In this document: positions 12,993-23,132 of the stretch, piece after piece | Position numbering within the stretch: the stretch's first letter is position 1 | How the letters are laid out: the number at the start of each line of letters is the position of its first letter | NCBI GenBank assembly: GCA_015227615.1 | Contig: JAALGZ010000038.1 | Coordinates: forward strand, 186,001 to 250,000 | Reading direction: 5' to 3' | DNA length: 64,000 bases | From: Labyrinthula sp. Ha | Lineage: Eukaryota > Sar > Bigyra > Labyrinthulida > Labyrinthulaceae | The notes under the pieces: generated by a model | The model's database searches: none | The model's input: the letters and a program-made list of their open reading frames with translations, nothing else | What the model was told of the DNA's origin: nothing | Translations under genes and position numbers: made by a program

Positions 12993-14444
12993 ATGAGGTC
13001 TGGAAAAAATTATGCGCCACCAAAGTCTTTCCTAGGGCTAAATTCTCCAGTAAGTATTTCAAACCCAGTTTCATCTAACAAAAGAAAACATCCATTTGTC
13101 GATATGTCCGTGAATCCATTTTTCACTCCGAATCTAAATCTTCCAGAAGGAAGACAGCTGGGGTACTCTCTAGACATCTCAACAGAAGGAGGGGTTGGTA
13201 GGCAGCTTGATTCAAGAAAAGACCCAAGCATGGATACCTTATATCCTGATTTGGATTATGAACTTGAACTTCCTGTTCCAGAAACTTTTGATGTATATGC
13301 TAAGAAAAAAGTACATAGACTTAAGTGCCCATTTACAACAGAACAAGTTTGTTATATTCTATCTTCAGTAGTTTCGTACGTTGGATTTATTGTATTCTTC
13401 ATTTACCAAGATTCTGTTAATAAGCCTAATCAAGAGCAACCTGAAAACTTTCAGGAAGAAAATGTTGTCTTTGATGAATCTCTCCTTTTGAGTTGTGAGG
13501 GAGTTGAAGCAGAACTGAATAGGTTTCTTATTGCTGAAAGTTCAGTTATAGATACATCAGCAAAAACTCTAGTTATTTCAGATCTACAAATAAGTTGTTT
13601 TCCTAAAAACCCTTTTGCAAGATTATTTTTTGAATCAAATGAAGTATCTGGAGTTTTTTTTGAAAACAGCAACATATCTTTGGTTCAAACAGATGCTTTT
13701 GGTTTGAGCTCTGGATTTAACTTTTCCTCTATTGAGTTAAACAACACTGGACTTGATTTTTTTCTTGATCAAAGTTTGACTGTTGATTCTATGAATATAT
13801 TTAATTCATCAATAAAACTATGGTCGGAATCTATCGAAGCGGATCAGATTGAGTTAATAGACTTACAAGAGTTTTCTGTTGACTCAAGTTTTATTAAACT
13901 ACTAACTTCTTCACCTAAATCAAAACTATCTTTGATTGGCTTTGTTTCTGATGACCTTTTATTTTCTATGAACTCAAAATTAAGAGATACACCAATTATA
14001 GTTGATGCACGAGAAGGATTTGTTCCTTCTATCCGCTTTCAAGATGGCACTCTTTCAACTATTCCGAATGGGTTTTTCACCTCAGATAACTTCAATTTAT
14101 TTGCTCAAAGAGTAAAAATCAGTATTGAAAATTTTGAAACCTTAGAAGAAATACCTTTGTCTACTTTTTCAGGACAGATAAATGCTCTGATTGATTTGAG
14201 TCTTTCTGGATGCAGGTTGATGGAAGTGCTTCCAGAAGCAATTCTCAGTCTGAACCTGGTTTCGTTGGATGTTTCAGCAACTTCCATAAAAAGCTTTGGC
14301 GGGATTGACTTTTCTTTATTCAAAAACTTGGAGGAAATTATTATCTCAGACTCGCCTTTGATTGATAATTGTGATGACAGAGATGGTTTTGGACAAGAGT
14401 TTGGCATAGGGGAAAATGTAGCTATAACTCCATGTGACAAATAA
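12993..14444 (+). CDS. type II membrane protein with LRR-like ectodomain (family member 1)
   Basis: Intact 483-residue member of a local three-gene family. Residues 1-118 form a Ser/Pro/basic-rich, probably cytoplasmic tail; one TM segment lies at about 119-138 (VCYILSSVVSYVGFIVFF); the rest is a probable ectodomain. The ectodomain opens with the family signature CEGVEAELNRFLI (Cys168), then ISCFPKNPF, and continues through irregular leucine-rich repeats, clearest near the C-terminus (LIDLSLSGCRLMEVLP, LVSLDVSATSI, LEEIIISDSPL). It closes with a Cys-containing cap (DNCDD ... TPCDK). Several N-x-S/T sites suggest glycosylation. All three members begin Met-Arg and place the TM at about residue 118-140. 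A copia element is inserted 20 bp past the stop. Function unknown; a cell-surface or secretory-pathway recognition role is inference only. Confidence 0.9.
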   Translation: MRSGKNYAPPKSFLGLNSPVSISNPVSSNKRKHPFVDMSVNPFFTPNLNLPEGRQLGYSLDISTEGGVGRQLDSRKDPSMDTLYPDLDYELELPVPETFDVYAKKKVHRLKCPFTTEQVCYILSSVVSYVGFIVFFIYQDSVNKPNQEQPENFQEENVVFDESLLLSCEGVEAELNRFLIAESSVIDTSAKTLVISDLQISCFPKNPFARLFFESNEVSGVFFENSNISLVQTDAFGLSSGFNFSSIELNNTGLDFFLDQSLTVDSMNIFNSSIKLWSESIEADQIELIDLQEFSVDSSFIKLLTSSPKSKLSLIGFVSDDLLFSMNSKLRDTPIIVDAREGFVPSIRFQDGTLSTIPNGFFTSDNFNLFAQRVKISIENFETLEEIPLSTFSGQINALIDLSLSGCRLMEVLPEAILSLNLVSLDVSATSIKSFGGIDFSLFKNLEEIIISDSPLIDNCDDRDGFGQEFGIGENVAITPCDK

Positions 14445-14463
14445 GACGCAGTAGTAGAAGACT

Positions 14464-14468
14464 CTTGC
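14464..14468. repeat. target-site duplication, left copy (CTTGC)
   Basis: The five bases CTTGC directly precede the 5' LTR and recur directly after the 3' LTR at 19533-19537. A 5-bp duplication is usual for Ty1/copia integration. Confidence 0.9.
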
Positions 14469-14768
14469 AGTCAGACACTAAGCAGTCGAGTGTACGACTC
14501 TCTCCATACTGACTGTTTACACTTTACATAGTTATAATACAATATTACATTACCGCACAATTGGTGCAACTTTACATAATACATTTTTACTAATACATAA
14601 GCACCGGAAACAACAGATCGTAAAACCTCAATATCTCAACAACTACCGGGAGTTAAAAGACGTTACTTATATCATTTTAAAGCTCTCTTAAAGCTCTTTC
14701 AGTTAATTTAATTTAATATACGTATCCTCATACACATATAGACGATACGGACAATTACTTGTCTAACT
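14469..14768 (+). repeat. 5' LTR of the Ty1/copia element
   Basis: 300 bp, near-identical to 19233-19532. The boundaries are fixed by where the two copies stop matching and by the flanking CTTGC duplication. The LTR starts AGTCAGAC and ends GTCTAACT, an imperfect inverted pair. The usual TG...CA ends are absent. Internal direct repetition of AAAGCTCT is visible near 14681-14698. Confidence 0.93.
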
Positions 14769-14780
14769 TGGTTGCGATGG
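14769..14780 (+). other. probable primer-binding site of the copia element
   Basis: TGGTTGCGATGG begins immediately after the 5' LTR. The TGGT start is complementary to the universal tRNA 3' CCA, as expected of a minus-strand primer site. The priming tRNA cannot be named from the window. The first ATG of the gag-pol frame (14777) lies within this site. Confidence 0.6.
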
Positions 14781-17700
14781 AAGTAAACGAAAATCAGAAC
14801 GATCCCGTGGAAGAACCAACAGCACGGAGTGAAAACTCCAACTTAACCCAAGGGGAAACTCATTTACAAAACTTTCCTGCTTCAACTAGAACACTTACAA
14901 AGCTAGAAATTACAAATGAAGCAATTAACGAAGAATTCTACAAAAAAGGACGAAAAAGATTGGAAAACCTTTTACGATCAAAAACTGATCAAAACCAATT
15001 CGAACTACTGAAACAAGGTGTTGAGATGTATCTGCTTGCCTTAAAATTACAAATTAATGGAACATCTCTACGCAAATTTTTTAAATCTCATGATCGCAGC
15101 ATCATTGATGAGCTGTTAGAATCTTACAATCCGTTTACTCGAAAATCTAACTACATTCTAGAGGAAGAAATTGACGATGAAGTTTCAGATGACATCATTT
15201 CTCTTTGGAAAAAAGACGTTGTTTTCTTGCGAACAATCCGAACCCCATATCGTTTTTGCAAAATCCTGCGACGCATCGGGGCTGTTACATTCTTACCTAC
15301 ACAAACCAGAAAAAGAATTAACTTTGGAAACTTGATTTACAGCTGTTGGGAGGAATCAGAACCCATTACAGACTTCGTTAAACGCTTTGATTCTTTGGTA
15401 CAACAGGCTAATCAGATCAAGATGATGCAAAATGACTCTGATTTACTTACACTTTTTCAAACTAAGATTCTCTTCAGAAGAAACAACAATCAGAAAATTT
15501 TTACAGTTGTCAACAATTTGGATTCAAAAGATCTACCATTAAAGGATTACATGAGTGAAGTGACACAAGCCGTACTTCAGCATGACAATTCAGGTTTGAT
15601 CCCTTTTGATGCTCCAAGTACATCAGTTGTTGCATTTACAAAGAAAATTGTTTCTTCTAATTCAAGAGGTACATTGTGTTTCAATTGCGGTGAGGATTTT
15701 CCACACAAAGGAAAACAATGTGCTGCTAAAGGTGCTACCTGTTCTCACTGTGGTAAACCTAATCATTTTGCTAAGGTATGTTTAACCAACCCAAAACGTA
15801 CATTACAACTTCCCAAGATGAAGAAAAAGCCTACAAAGAAAACACTAGCAGTAACTTCTACAAAAGAAAATTTTAATCCTTTCAGTTTCGCTACTTCTCT
15901 TTGTACCACAGGTTCAAACTCTTTAGCTGGGCTCGATTCATGCAGCGATGTTTTCGTTTTCAGAAGCGCTGATTTTTTTACACACATGGATCAGAAGCCT
16001 GGTAAACTTACACTTACAGAAAATTCTGGTAGCTACGAAAGCACTGGAACAACCAGATTTGCATTCAAAGAATTTCCTTCTAAGTTTTTTACAGTACAGG
16101 CAATTTACATGCCAAGTGCAAATTTCAACATTTTGTGTACCTACGATCTAGAGCAACAGAATGTTAAAGTCAACCATCGCTCTAGAAATGTACAACTAGA
16201 AACAGGAAACAAATTAAAAATAATTTTACTTGGAAAGAAAAGCTTCATTGAAATCATTCCACTAGGGAAATTAGTTTTACAAACCTCTGATCCAAATCTA
16301 ATGCATCGTAGGTTGATGCACCTCTCAGAAGACAAACTTAAACACGCTGGTTTCATTAAGGGTTCTCAAAAACTGAACAGCTGCCAAGTCTGTCTTCAGA
16401 CAAAAGCTAAACACAACCCAGTGAAGAATTTAATTCACAAGATGAAACTCTCTCCTGATTCCAAAGGTCAAGCTTTTTCAATGGACTTACTCATTCCGCC
16501 AAAACACTCGATGAAACCAGTCAATGGTGTTGTGGCTGCATTGATTTTAGTTGACCTGAAAACAAAATTAATTAGAGTTGCTCCTTTAAGAACACTTCAA
16601 TCAAAAGATTTACTTGCAGCTCTTTACTACCTTCTTTCTACACTCAAAACTTTACCAAAAACGATTGTTACAGACCGCCAATCTGGTTTTACGGCAGAAC
16701 ACTTTGTCAACTCAATTTCCGCAAAAGGCATTCATTTACGTTTTGTCCCTAGAGATCGACACGAAACTTTCAATGGAGTTGCTGAACGAACGATTGGCAT
16801 CTTAAAGGTCATGGCTTCAGCCGCCCTACTACAGTCTAAACTTGATGACTCCTTTTGGATCTACGCAGTCAAATTTGCAAGTTACATCAAGAACAGAGTA
16901 CATCACAAAACACTTGGTGAATCGCCTTACAAACTAGAAACTGGGCAAGAACCAAACCTTTCTTCACTTAGAACCTTTGGTTGCTGTTGTTTTACGTTGA
17001 AATCTTCTGGAACAAAGACAAACAAATTTCAGGAAAGAACAGACACTGGTCTCTTTCTCGGACTACAGGAACATTCAAGTTTCAACACAGCAATCATCTA
17101 CAAACTTAGTACTGGAAAAATCATTTATCCTCAACTAACCGATGTTTGGTTCCAAGAATCAAGAACACATGATCAAATCGATCAAAATCCACCAACTTTC
17201 TCATTTGGTGACATCAAAATTGTTGACAAAACTGAAAATGACCCAATTTCTGAGGACGATTTTGAATCTGATGATGACGATGATTTCAGTCCAGATTTTG
17301 GTATACACTATGTACGTTATGGCCAGAAGGCAAATCAACAAGAAAATCATGATTTTGAGCATGATGATAATTTCGATGAAAATCCCCCTTCAGCAGATGT
17401 TCAACTCGATCAGGATCAAGATGCACATGATCCAACCCCATCTGCCGAAGTAACAAACCCTGAAACACCTCAAACGAGCGAAAACAGCAATGCTCGTCTA
17501 CCAGTCACAACGCGATCTGGGAGAAATGCCACGAAATTCGACCTAAATCGGATGTCAGCTTTCACGTTGAACACAACTGAAGAAACAACACACATCATCA
17601 AGCCTAAAACAAAAGGTCAAAAAGACAAACTACGGAAGAAGATCATTCAGTCTAGAATTGCTCAGAAACCTTCCATTTACCGTGACACAAGAGGTCACCC

Positions 17701-19219
17701 AGACGAAGCATTTTACAAGAAAGCGGTCGAAAAAGAGCTCAAAGCTTTGGAAGAACGAAAGGTTCTCAAAGTGATTAATCGCTCTGAACTTCCTGAAAAT
17801 GCTTACGTTGGAAAATGCACGATGCTTGTGAAACAAAAAAGCAATGGGAGTTTCAAAGCAAGATGTGTTTACAATGGAAGATCTCAGAAATTCAAAATTA
17901 CACCTTACCGCAGTTCTCCTACCTTAGACTACAACAGTCTTGCAGTTGCACTAGCAGTTGCGGCTCGAAGACAGTTCCATTTTAACTCTTTAGATGTTAG
18001 TACCGCATTCTTGTACGCGGATCTACCTGCTGGCACTACACTCTACAGTGAAATCCCTGATGGACATGAACTGAAACATGACAAGACTAAAGTAATGAAG
18101 ATTGAGAAAGCGCTTTACGGTCTGAAGGAAAGTCCCAAGCTTTGGTTTGACAATGTTTCTGCTAAAATTCAAAAACTTGAACTCAAACAAGCAATCTTTG
18201 ACGAGTGTGTCTTCTACAAGAAAGATTTAATTACTTTACTTTACGTTGATGATGTACTGATGCTCGGTACAAAACAAGAAATTACAAACTTCTCAAAACA
18301 GTTTGGGAAAACTTACAAAATTACACTAGGAACACTAGATCAGAAAACAGACTTCTTAGGAATTAACATTGAAAGAAAACCGAATGGAGACTACCAAATT
18401 GACCAAACCAAACACATTGAGAAAATTTTAGAAAAATTCAAGGATTTCAAGACTAAAGACAAATTTACACCAGTACCTTCTACTTTAGCTGAGGCTGTTA
18501 AGAACAATTCCAATGGTCAAAGCATTAAATTTCCGTACAGAGAATTGCTTGGATCTTTAATTTACTTACGACTTACAAGATTTGATTTACTCTACGCGTT
18601 ACATGCGCTTAGTCAACTTTCTGAACACGTGACAAGTTTTGCAGTAAAGTCAATTCTCAACACATTAGGTTACATTAGTAGAACGAAACATCAAAAACGA
18701 ATTTTTTACTCAGATCAATCAAATGGTGAAATTACACTTCTTGCCTTTTGTGATGCTGAATGGGCCTCTAACTCACTTAACAGAAAAAGTGTTAGTGGTA
18801 ACTTCATTTACTTTGGTCAATCGCTCATTACTGGCAGAAGTTCAAGACAAAGGACAGTTGCTACCTCTGCTGCTGGAGCTGAGCTGATTGAAATTTACAA
18901 AACATCAAAACATTTGCAAGGAATCTACGGATTGTGCATGGATTTAAATTGCAAAGTCAAGCTACCTTCAGTGATTTTTACAGATTCACTTAGTTCAACT
19001 AAAACCTTAGAAAAGACAGTTTCTCCAGAGCAAAAACACATGAGTGTTGCAATTCATTTCTTAAAAGGACTCATTCGTTCAGGAAAACTAAAGGTGATTT
19101 TCATCAAACGCGAATTCAACATTGCTGATCTTCAAACGAAACAGAATCCAAGAGCTGAGTTTGAAAAACTTTGGAACATGACTCATTCAAGGATGAAGTG
19201 GCAGCATTTGAAGATCTAA
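14777..19219 (+). CDS. gag-pol polyprotein of Ty1/copia element
   Basis: One continuous frame of about 1480 residues. In order: gag-like region with a UBN2-type helical core; two CCHC-type zinc-knuckle segments (the second is CSHCGKPNHFAKVC); a protease-like region; a GAG-pre-integrase zinc-binding segment (HRRLMHLSEDKLKHAGF then CQVC); an integrase core with the expected acidic residues; an acidic linker rich in Asp; a reverse transcriptase with YVDD; and RNase H at the C-terminus. Gag and pol share one frame, as in many copia elements. The first in-frame ATG is 14777, eight bases after the LTR. It is mobile-element cargo, not a host gene. Confidence 0.95.
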   Translation: MEVNENQNDPVEEPTARSENSNLTQGETHLQNFPASTRTLTKLEITNEAINEEFYKKGRKRLENLLRSKTDQNQFELLKQGVEMYLLALKLQINGTSLRKFFKSHDRSIIDELLESYNPFTRKSNYILEEEIDDEVSDDIISLWKKDVVFLRTIRTPYRFCKILRRIGAVTFLPTQTRKRINFGNLIYSCWEESEPITDFVKRFDSLVQQANQIKMMQNDSDLLTLFQTKILFRRNNNQKIFTVVNNLDSKDLPLKDYMSEVTQAVLQHDNSGLIPFDAPSTSVVAFTKKIVSSNSRGTLCFNCGEDFPHKGKQCAAKGATCSHCGKPNHFAKVCLTNPKRTLQLPKMKKKPTKKTLAVTSTKENFNPFSFATSLCTTGSNSLAGLDSCSDVFVFRSADFFTHMDQKPGKLTLTENSGSYESTGTTRFAFKEFPSKFFTVQAIYMPSANFNILCTYDLEQQNVKVNHRSRNVQLETGNKLKIILLGKKSFIEIIPLGKLVLQTSDPNLMHRRLMHLSEDKLKHAGFIKGSQKLNSCQVCLQTKAKHNPVKNLIHKMKLSPDSKGQAFSMDLLIPPKHSMKPVNGVVAALILVDLKTKLIRVAPLRTLQSKDLLAALYYLLSTLKTLPKTIVTDRQSGFTAEHFVNSISAKGIHLRFVPRDRHETFNGVAERTIGILKVMASAALLQSKLDDSFWIYAVKFASYIKNRVHHKTLGESPYKLETGQEPNLSSLRTFGCCCFTLKSSGTKTNKFQERTDTGLFLGLQEHSSFNTAIIYKLSTGKIIYPQLTDVWFQESRTHDQIDQNPPTFSFGDIKIVDKTENDPISEDDFESDDDDDFSPDFGIHYVRYGQKANQQENHDFEHDDNFDENPPSADVQLDQDQDAHDPTPSAEVTNPETPQTSENSNARLPVTTRSGRNATKFDLNRMSAFTLNTTEETTHIIKPKTKGQKDKLRKKIIQSRIAQKPSIYRDTRGHPDEAFYKKAVEKELKALEERKVLKVINRSELPENAYVGKCTMLVKQKSNGSFKARCVYNGRSQKFKITPYRSSPTLDYNSLAVALAVAARRQFHFNSLDVSTAFLYADLPAGTTLYSEIPDGHELKHDKTKVMKIEKALYGLKESPKLWFDNVSAKIQKLELKQAIFDECVFYKKDLITLLYVDDVLMLGTKQEITNFSKQFGKTYKITLGTLDQKTDFLGINIERKPNGDYQIDQTKHIEKILEKFKDFKTKDKFTPVPSTLAEAVKNNSNGQSIKFPYRELLGSLIYLRLTRFDLLYALHALSQLSEHVTSFAVKSILNTLGYISRTKHQKRIFYSDQSNGEITLLAFCDAEWASNSLNRKSVSGNFIYFGQSLITGRSSRQRTVATSAAGAELIEIYKTSKHLQGIYGLCMDLNCKVKLPSVIFTDSLSSTKTLEKTVSPEQKHMSVAIHFLKGLIRSGKLKVIFIKREFNIADLQTKQNPRAEFEKLWNMTHSRMKWQHLKI

Positions 19220-19232
19220 AAAGACCGCATGG

Positions 19233-19532
19233 AGTCAGACACTAAGCAGTCGAGTGTACGACTCTCTCCATACTGACTGTTTACACTTTACATAGTTATA
19301 ATACAATATTACATTACTGCACAATTGGTGCAACTTTACATAATACATTTTTACTAATACATAAGCACCGGAAACAACAGATCGTAAAACCTCAATATCT
19401 CAACAACTACCGGGAGTTAAAAGACGTTACTTATATCATTTTAAAGCTCTCTTAAAGCTCTTTCAGTTAATTTAATTTAATATACGTATCCTCATACACA
19501 TATAGACGATACGGACAATCATTTGTCTAACT
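19233..19532 (+). repeat. 3' LTR of the Ty1/copia element
   Basis: 300 bp, matching the 5' LTR at all but 3 counted positions (about 1 percent). It begins 13 bases after the polyprotein stop and is followed by the right copy of the target-site duplication. Confidence 0.93.
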
Positions 19533-19537
19533 CTTGC
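19533..19537. repeat. target-site duplication, right copy (CTTGC)
   Basis: CTTGC directly abuts the 3' LTR and matches the five bases before the 5' LTR. Confidence 0.9.
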
Positions 19538-19917
19538 TGTTTGCATTAATTAATAAAATACACTCTTCATACTCAATGACGCGAGACAATCATTTCTTAT
19601 TCTATTATATTGTTTTTGCCCTTCGTAGTGCTTACTTCAATGACAGTATTTTCATTGGCTGACTTTGCAACATGATTGGCGGATTCTAGTATTGATATTA
19701 TTGGCCACATCTTTAAACAAGCCAATGAAATTATAGTTTATTGTAGAAACGAACTGGGTACTCGCGTGATAAACTATTACTCTAGCTGTTTCTGTTCCGT
19801 CAAGCAAAGACTACATAGTACAGTGAAAATTTTGTCTTGTTTAGTTTGAATGTTTTACCAACATAATGTACAGTTATATAACTGCAAGAGATCAAACGAA
19901 AATACATAGAGAAACCA
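19538..19917. other. intergenic, promoter region of LRR-like family member 2
   Basis: 380 bp between the copia element and the next ATG, with no ORF of note. Before the insertion this DNA continued directly from 14463, so it probably held the 3' end of member 1 and the promoter of member 2. An A-rich leader runs into the ATG at 19918. Confidence 0.5.
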
Positions 19918-21372
19918 ATGAGACCAGTGAACAATGAGTTTCAAGGTGTCTCAAGCCCAAGAAAACAGTCCTTAGATTCGTTAAGGCAGCCTCAAAGGCC
20001 ACCTTTTCCATATATCTCTGCCATGATGGCTTCAAGTCCTATTAGTTCTATAAGTTTTAAAGGGTCAATACTAAACTACGCTTTCGACAGAAGAACAAAA
20101 GGAACCTTTAGTCCATTTCACGTCTCAGAGCTTGAGGATGAGGTTGTAGAACCCATAGAAGAAACTGAAGAAGAAGAGAAAGAGAAATCTGCTTTATACG
20201 TGGATACTGTTATATCTGTCGAAAATAAAAAGCAGGGATGTTCAAAATTTGAGTTGCCAAAGAGGAGGTTAAAGTTTATACTGTTTATTTGCTGTTCCTA
20301 TTTAACTTTTCTCCTGGTTTCTATAGCTTATGGTGTGTTTGATGATGCTTTTCAGGAGTATGAAAATAATGAAGAGGAAGAAATTATTATTGACGAAAAA
20401 GAGGATCCTTTATTCCCTTGCGAAACAATCGAAGGAGAATTGAACAGGTTTCTTATACGAGATCATGCTCATCTTACTGACAATCTTAAGACTTTGGAAC
20501 TCTTTAACTTGAATATTAGCTGTTTTCCTCTAGATTCACTTTGAAAGGTTGACTTGGATATAGGCAATGTTGAGACAATCAGATTTACCGAATCCCAATT
20601 AACAATTATTGAAGCAGAATCTTTGGGTATGGATTTCATAATAGATTTTAGTAATCCAGAAATTATAAATTCTAACATTAGCCAGTTTCTATCCCAGCAA
20701 AGGGCAGTTGAGAATTTCATCGTGGTGAATTCTAGACTGGGAAGTTGGCCTGAGCAACTTGAGGTTACTAAACTGGATTTGGAGGAGTTAAATGAGTTTC
20801 AAGTAGAGTTTACATTTGTAAATTTCATTTCAAACTCACCAAAATCATTCGTGAGTTTAAAAGGGTTCTTCACAGATGCAGACTTAGTAAGTTTGGATAA
20901 GAAACTCGGGGGTGATAAGAAGATTTTGTTAGACACATTTGAAGAACAAGTGTCTGATTTTGGGTTTTACCGTGTAGATATCACTACTGTACCTGATGGC
21001 TTCTTCAGTACCAAAAACTTTGTTTTTGTAGCTGAAAGAGTGAGTTTGAACCTTGAAAATATCCCCCTGTTAAGAGATTTACCATTAGATTTGTTTTCTG
21101 GCCAGGTGGATACTCTAGTTGAACTCAGTTTTTCGAATTCTAATGGATTTCAGAAGGTACCACTATCTGTGTTCAATCTAAATTTGGCGGTTCTTGATAT
21201 CTCAAATACAGGGATAGAAAACTTTGCTGGCCTAGATTTCTCAGGTTTTCAAAGTTTAGAACGAATAGTTCTTAATGATTCACCTATTGAAGAATTTTGT
21301 GAAGATGAAAAAAACTTTAGAAGTGATTTCGGGATAGATCAAGATGTTCTCCTTGAACCGTGCAATGGATAG
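19918..21372 (+). pseudogene. LRR-like type II membrane protein (family member 2), one in-frame TGA
   Basis: A 484-codon frame, nearly the same length as member 1, interrupted by a single TGA at 20542-20544 (codon 209) and otherwise open in one frame. Parts match member 1: Ser/Pro tail, an acidic stretch (EETEEEEKEK), TM at about 119-140 (FILFICCSYLTFLLVSIAYG), the signature CETIEGELNRFLI, ISCFP, and C-terminal leucine-rich segments (VELSFSNSNGFQKVP, LAVLDISNTGI, LERIVLNDSPI) with the Cys cap ending EPCNG. The TGA falls inside sequence homologous to FPKNPF of the other two members. Possible readings are a recently inactivated gene, translational read-through, a 42-nt in-frame intron with weak signals, or an assembly error. 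A truncated product would retain tail, TM and about 70 ectodomain residues. Confidence 0.7.
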
Positions 21373-21664
21373 ACCAGGAAAATCGTACTTATTAAAGAAC
21401 TCTGTTTCTATCTATCTATAGAATTAATTTCGGTGCTACACTTTCAATAACATAATATTTAAAGTTGAGCTGAACTAGTATTCCTTGTACCATCGTTTAG
21501 AACAGCTTAGTTTAACATAGTCTGTATAAAATACGACTTTGGAACACTTTTGTTCAATAGGAAAATCTAATTGCCCAAAATGTATATGGAACACCTAACG
21601 GTTAACTTTCGGAGAATTCTACATACTGCCGAATAAATTATATATCCGTTAAAGACAGAACAAA

Positions 21665-22699
21665 ATGTCAGAAGAAATTGAGCAAAATAAGTACAATAAC
21701 CAAAGTGAAGCCCCTGCTGCTTTCAAAAGAGCTGCAACAAAATTTCATAATAAAATATACACGAAGCAGGAGAATCCAAATGCCAAATTTATTTCCGAAC
21801 CTGGAAGATACAGATTATTTGTATCTTACGCTTGCCCTTGGGCCAACCGAACCATGATCGTACGAAATTTAAAAGGGCTACAAGATGTTATTGGTCTAAC
21901 TTGCACCGGGTACGAACTTCCACATCTAGCACAGTCACCTGAAAAAAAAATCAAGTATAAAGGATGGAACTTTACACCAGAGTTGGGTGGGGAATTTGAA
22001 TTACCGGAATACGCCAAAGGATTTACATTTCTTAAAGAGCTGTATGAACTAGCGGCTCCTGGATATACCCAAACTTATATTAAGGAAGGTAGGTCTCCTG
22101 TTTTTTCTGTTCCTATCTTGTTTGATGAAAAAACTATGCAGATTGTTACTAATGAGAGTGCGGAGATTATAGTGTTGCTCAATTCTAAGTTCAATGAGTT
22201 CTGTAAATATCCTGAAGTAGAGCTTAACTTTGAACATGATGAAAAGATTCAGTTAGAAATGGAGCGAGTAAATTCTGTAGTCTACCCTGGAATTAATGAT
22301 GGAGTTTATAGGTGTGGGTTTGCGAAAACACAGGAGGCATATGATGAAGCCTATGAGGCTCATTGGAATGCAATGGATGAGATCGAGAAAATCTTGGGTG
22401 CAAGGAAATACTTGACTGGTGACAAATTTACCCTCAGTGATATACGACTATTTGTATCTCTTATTAGATATGATGCAGTATATTTTGCACATTTCAAGAC
22501 CTCACGAAACTTAATCAAGGAGTTACCTAATATGTATAGATTCCTGAAGGAAGTGTATGGCATGAAAGGTATTAAGGACACGGTTAGAATGGATCACATT
22601 GTCAAGCATTATTATGGAAGTCATACGATGATCAACCCAACTGGAAATTGGCCTGTAGGGCCATTACAAGCGAGCTTTCTCAGAGCATTAGAATCATAA
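21665..22699 (+). CDS. glutathionyl-hydroquinone reductase-like GST (ECM4 / Xi class)
   Basis: 344-residue single-exon protein of the omega-like / Xi-class glutathione transferases (yeast ECM4/GTO, bacterial YqjG). These enzymes reduce glutathionyl-hydroquinones and related conjugates with glutathione. The thioredoxin-like N-terminal half carries the family active site YACPWANR (Cys57) just after the first strand (GRYRLFVSY). The C-terminal helical domain contains the conserved KYLTGDKFTLSDIRLFVSLIRYD. Length is within the family's usual 310-370. No targeting signal is apparent, so cytosol is likely. The ATG at 21665 follows GAACAAA. It lies between members 2 and 3 of the LRR-like family but shows no functional link with them. 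Confidence 0.92.
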   Translation: MSEEIEQNKYNNQSEAPAAFKRAATKFHNKIYTKQENPNAKFISEPGRYRLFVSYACPWANRTMIVRNLKGLQDVIGLTCTGYELPHLAQSPEKKIKYKGWNFTPELGGEFELPEYAKGFTFLKELYELAAPGYTQTYIKEGRSPVFSVPILFDEKTMQIVTNESAEIIVLLNSKFNEFCKYPEVELNFEHDEKIQLEMERVNSVVYPGINDGVYRCGFAKTQEAYDEAYEAHWNAMDEIEKILGARKYLTGDKFTLSDIRLFVSLIRYDAVYFAHFKTSRNLIKELPNMYRFLKEVYGMKGIKDTVRMDHIVKHYYGSHTMINPTGNWPVGPLQASFLRALES

Positions 22700-23132
22700 C
22701 TTCGTGGATAAGACTATTCTCTCACATTACTCAAAAGTTTTCAATATTATTTAAAGCAAGATGTAGTCTTGTCTATTAGATGTATGTTAAAAATCTCTAT
22801 AAGATATGGGTATTTGATAGAGTAATACCTAAGCAAGGAAATTTAAGTTTTAACCTGGGCTCTGAAACTAAGTTTAGATTATCTAATTTCGTAGCTTAAA
22901 GCACCTAGAGTTAATTTGCGCAGATATTATGAGGTAGAAGTATCAACCTCTTGCACATTCTGGTCACACTCGCAACTCACTTTGACTGGGAGAAAGGAGA
23001 TATGATGTTTAGAAATCAATATTCTTTAAACATGATTGTATGATTTCTCTCCTACTATAATATTCATTTTTAATATGACCCAATTCAATAATATCTTAGG
23101 ATAAAATATAAGTATGAGCTTAAGGATTAAAT
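22700..23132. other. convergent intergenic spacer
   Basis: 433 bp between two converging stop codons. It should hold both 3' ends. No ORF, repeat or RNA gene was recognised. Confidence 0.5.

Larger units (their letters stand above)
14469..19532 (+). mobile_element. Ty1/copia LTR retrotransposon, whole-looking and young
   Basis: A 5064-bp element with two 300-bp LTRs, a 5-bp target-site duplication (CTTGC) and one long gag-pol frame with parts in the order gag, zinc knuckle, protease, integrase, reverse transcriptase, RNase H. Integrase before reverse transcriptase is diagnostic of Ty1/copia. The LTRs differ at only 3 of 300 positions that I can count, so the insertion is recent. The element lies between two members of the LRR-like gene family and in the same orientation. 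No second copy or solo LTR was seen in this window. It looks whole. Confidence 0.95.

Noticed and set aside
14469-14768. LTR ends of the usual TG...CA form
   Set aside because: The two LTR copies and the CTTGC duplication fix the boundaries at AGTC...AACT; no TG/CA pair fits both copies.
20513-20554. 42-nt in-frame intron removing the TGA of family member 2
   Set aside because: Not adopted as the gene model: the donor GTTTTC is weak and the segment is homologous to coding sequence (FP-block) in the other two members. Kept only as an alternative.
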